Shown: piece by piece, positions 60,163-64,000 of the stretch | Layout of the letters: every line of letters starts with the position of its first letter | Numbering within the stretch: position 1 is the first letter of the stretch | Assembly: GCF_022414595.1 (NCBI RefSeq) | Contig: NZ_JADWYO010000011.1 | Coordinates: 50,537-114,536, forward strand | Reading direction: 5' to 3' | Source: Streptomyces sp. MUM 203J | GTDB lineage: Bacteria > Actinomycetota > Actinomycetes > Streptomycetales > Streptomycetaceae | DNA: 64,000 nucleotides | Program-made: the position numbers and the translations under genes | Notes under the pieces: model-generated | The model's input: only the letters and a program-made list of their open reading frames with translations | Database searches by the model: none | Told to the model about the DNA's origin: nothing

Positions 60163-60882
60163 ATGGCTCTGGCAACGCGGACCCGACCACCCGGCACCGA
60201 CCGGACACCACCCGTCCCCCCGAGGTTCCTCGGCTCGACCCTCGGCAAGAAGACCGTGATGGCCGTCAGCGGCCTGATCCTGCTCGGCTACCTCGTCGCC
60301 CACGTCATGGGCAACCTGAAGGTGTTCTTCGGCCCCGGCGAGTTCAACGCGTACGGCCGCTGGCTGCGCACCATGGGCGACCCCGTCCTGCACCACGAGT
60401 GGGGCCTGTGGCTCGTCCGCCTCGTCCTGCTCGCCGCGGTGACCGCCCACGGTGTCTGCGCGTACCAGCTCAGCCGCCGCGACATCGGGGCCCGACCCGT
60501 CGCGTACGTGCACAAGCGGCGCCGCGCGAGCTACGCGACCCGCACCATGCGCTGGGGCGGCGTCATCATCGCCCTGTTCGTCGTCTGGCACCTGCTGGAC
60601 CTGACGACGCTGACCGTCAACCCGAACGCCCAGCCGGGACACCCGTACGAGAACGTCGTCGCCACCTTCTCCACCTGGTACGGCAATGCGATCTACCTCG
60701 TCGCGATGCTCGCGGTCGGCCTGCACATCCGGCACGGCTTCTGGGCCGCCGCCCAGACCCTCGGCGCCGGCAGTGCCCGCCGGGACCGGGCCCTGAAGAC
60801 CGCCGCCAACACCCTGGCCCTGCTGCTCACGGCGGGGTTCGTCGCCGTGCCCGTCGCCGTCATGACCGGAGTGGTGAGCTGA
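60163..60882 (+). CDS. sdhC: Succinate dehydrogenase cytochrome b subunit (SdhC type)
   Basis: 239 residues, the single-chain (type B, diheme) anchor of actinobacterial Sdh/Frd complexes. Five membrane helices; haem-ligand His residues are seen in [59 protein letters not shown] and [36 protein letters not shown] is the first helix. It passes electrons between SdhB and menaquinone. The gene is followed after 1 bp by sdhA (ATGA-like packing: stop at 60880-60882, ATG at 60884). ATG at 60163 lies close behind a possible promoter, so the mRNA may be leaderless. Confidence 0.93.
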   Translation: MALATRTRPPGTDRTPPVPPRFLGSTLGKKTVMAVSGLILLGYLVAHVMGNLKVFFGPGEFNAYGRWLRTMGDPVLHHEWGLWLVRLVLLAAVTAHGVCAYQLSRRDIGARPVAYVHKRRRASYATRTMRWGGVIIALFVVWHLLDLTTLTVNPNAQPGHPYENVVATFSTWYGNAIYLVAMLAVGLHIRHGFWAAAQTLGAGSARRDRALKTAANTLALLLTAGFVAVPVAVMTGVVS

Positions 60883-60883
60883 C

Positions 60884-62829
<1,946 letters not shown>

Positions 62830-62833
<4 letters not shown>

Positions 62834-63576
62834 GGCTCACCCTGCGCGTCTGGCGCCAGAAGAACGCGGACGCCGATGGTGCGATGCGCACCTACGAGGT
62901 CGACGGCATCTCGCCGGACATGTCGTTCCTGGAGATGCTCGACACCCTCAACGAGGAGCTCATCCTGCGAGGCGAGGACCCCGTCGCCTTCGACCACGAC
63001 TGCCGCGAGGGCATCTGCGGGGCGTGCAGTCTCGTCGTCAACGGCGACGCGCACGGCCCGGAGCGGACCACGACCTGCCAGCTCCACATGCGGTCGTTCG
63101 AGGACGGCGACACCATCGATGTCGAGCCGTGGCGTGCCGCCGCGTTCCCGGTGGTGAAGGACCTCGTCGTGGACCGGTCCGCCTTCGACCGGATCGTCCA
63201 GGCGGGCGGCTACATCACCGCGCCCACCGGATCCGCGCCCGAGGCCCATGCCACGCCGGTCCCGAAGGCCGACGCCGACCGTGCCTTCGAGCACGCCGAG
63301 TGCATCGGCTGCGGCGCCTGTGTGGCGGCCTGCCCCAACGGCTCCGCGATGCTGTTCACCTCGGCCAAGGTCAACCACCTGAACGTCCTGCCGCAGGGCG
63401 CGCCCGAGCGGGAGAGCCGGGTCCTGGACATGGTGGCCGCGATGGACGCGGAGGGCTTCGGCGGCTGCACCCTGACGGGAGAGTGCGCGACGGCCTGCCC
63501 GAAGGGCATCCCGTTGCCGTCGATCGCGGCGATGAACCGGGAGTGGCTGAGGGCCGCCCGGCGCGGGGCGGTTTAA
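62830..63576 (+). CDS. sdhB: Succinate dehydrogenase/fumarate reductase iron-sulfur subunit
   Basis: 248 residues. The N-terminal 2Fe-2S motif is [15 protein letters not shown] with the later Cys of [11 protein letters not shown]. The C-terminal clusters use [19 protein letters not shown] and [20 protein letters not shown], giving the 4Fe-4S and 3Fe-4S sites. It moves electrons from SdhA to SdhC. The start overlaps sdhA by 4 bp, so sdhCAB is one coupled operon. All cluster Cys residues are in place. Confidence 0.95.
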
Positions 63577-63878
63577 GGCCAGTCTCACCGGGTGACCCCC
63601 GCCACACATGTGGCCGCCACGCGAAAGAATCTTCACCTGGCGGTCACATGAGTGATCCGGAGAACGCTCTCAGTTACGGGTCGGGGGTATGGCTCACCGC
63701 AAGATCAACTTCGTTCAACTCTGGACATTTGAGACGGGGTTGTCCGCTTAGGGGCCCACCGCGTTCCGGAAATTTCCCCCACTTGGGCAAGGGCGATAGG
63801 CATATGCCTCACCGGGGCCGCCGACCACGGCCCCGGGTGCACCTCACCACTGCACTCGTCTCTTGGGGGTACTTCACC
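63577..63878. other. Intergenic region after sdhB, about 300 bp
   Basis: No gene is seen. No strong hairpin was found directly after sdhB. GGGGGT at about 63865 is the likely ribosome site of the next gene. The stretch 63690-63770 is AT-richer than its surroundings and probably holds the promoter of that gene. Confidence 0.4.
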
Positions 63879-64000
63879 ATGTCCGGAATCACTCGACGCC
63901 GCGCCCTCGGCGCTGTCGGCGCCGCCGCCGGGGCGGCCGCGGGCCTCGCCGCCGCTCCGGCCGCCGCCGCGGCGGTCCACTCAGGCGCCGTGCACGAGGC
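63879..64000 (+). CDS. Tat-exported protein, N-terminus only (cut by window edge)
   Basis: 40 codons. The leader MSGITRRRALGAVGAAAGAA has a twin-arginine motif followed by an Ala/Gly core and PAAAAA cut site. The mature part visible (VHSGAVHEA) is too short to identify. Twin-Arg export implies a protein folded in the cytoplasm, often with a cofactor. Confidence 0.75.
   Translation, partial: MSGITRRRALGAVGAAAGAAAGLAAAPAAAAAVHSGAVHE

Overview
The window is high-GC actinobacterial DNA, almost certainly from a Streptomyces chromosome. The evidence is strong third-position G/C bias, many GTG starts, Tat and lipoprotein leaders, SpoIIE-type phosphatases, ECF sigma factors and DUF6777/DUF574/DUF4239-type genes. 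The right end runs lipoprotein (SCO0930 type) - methyltransferase - PAS/GGDEF/EAL protein (RmdA type) - LysR - sdhCAB. As I recall, this matches the order around SCO0922-SCO0930 of S. coelicolor. No rRNA, tRNA or CRISPR array was seen.

Left part (1-9 kb): a secreted multidomain protein cut by the window edge (CdtB-like nuclease, degenerate SGNH domain, FG-GAP repeats, start of a GH18 chitinase). Next come an IS1380-type transposase remnant that has cut an inositol-phosphatase gene, a cytochrome b without partner subunits, a hemerythrin-like protein, and a coupled pair of a hopanoid C-3 methylase (HpnR type) and a beta-carbonic anhydrase.

9-20 kb: a cell-wall/signalling region. Two paralogous proteins (9997-11934 and 17725-19386) each join an ECF sigma factor, an HxxxCxxC anti-sigma-like zinc motif, a membrane helix and an extracytoplasmic CAP (SCP) domain in one chain. 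A stand-alone CAP protein converges on the first, and a PGRP-type amidase lies upstream of it. Small membrane proteins (DUF350, DoxX), a VOC protein and an AlsS-type acetolactate synthase lie between.

20-29 kb: ABM monooxygenase, a TetR/FAD-monooxygenase pair with a palindromic operator, and a long-form HPF. Then comes a 3.3-kb islet flanked by an 18-bp direct repeat made of the 5' end of panD. The left copy is a 10-codon panD stub with its own leader; the right copy belongs to intact panD. The islet carries a coupled AbiEii-type nucleotidyltransferase pair and a decayed gene of unknown function.

29-48 kb: an Rpf-LysM-M23 wall hydrolase, an FhuF-type Fe-S protein, an SDR enzyme with a zinc ribbon followed by a 62-residue peptide gene, a YndJ-DUF1990-lipase-maturation-factor cluster behind two perfect palindromes, a DUF6777 lipoprotein, a PAS/GAF/PP2C/HATPase protein, an Fpg-type glycosylase, and a four-gene circuit of LytTR regulator, small membrane protein, Na+/solute symporter and LytS-type kinase. 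A YbdK-type carboxylate-amine ligase and an ECF sigma factor follow.

48-64 kb: surface and secreted proteins (CapA-type, polysaccharide deacetylase, class F sortase, two related C-terminally anchored proteins, DUF4239, a proline-rich protein, a repeat lipoprotein), then the coupled methyltransferase/rmdA pair and a LysR gene divergent from sdhCAB. A Tat-exported protein is cut by the right edge.
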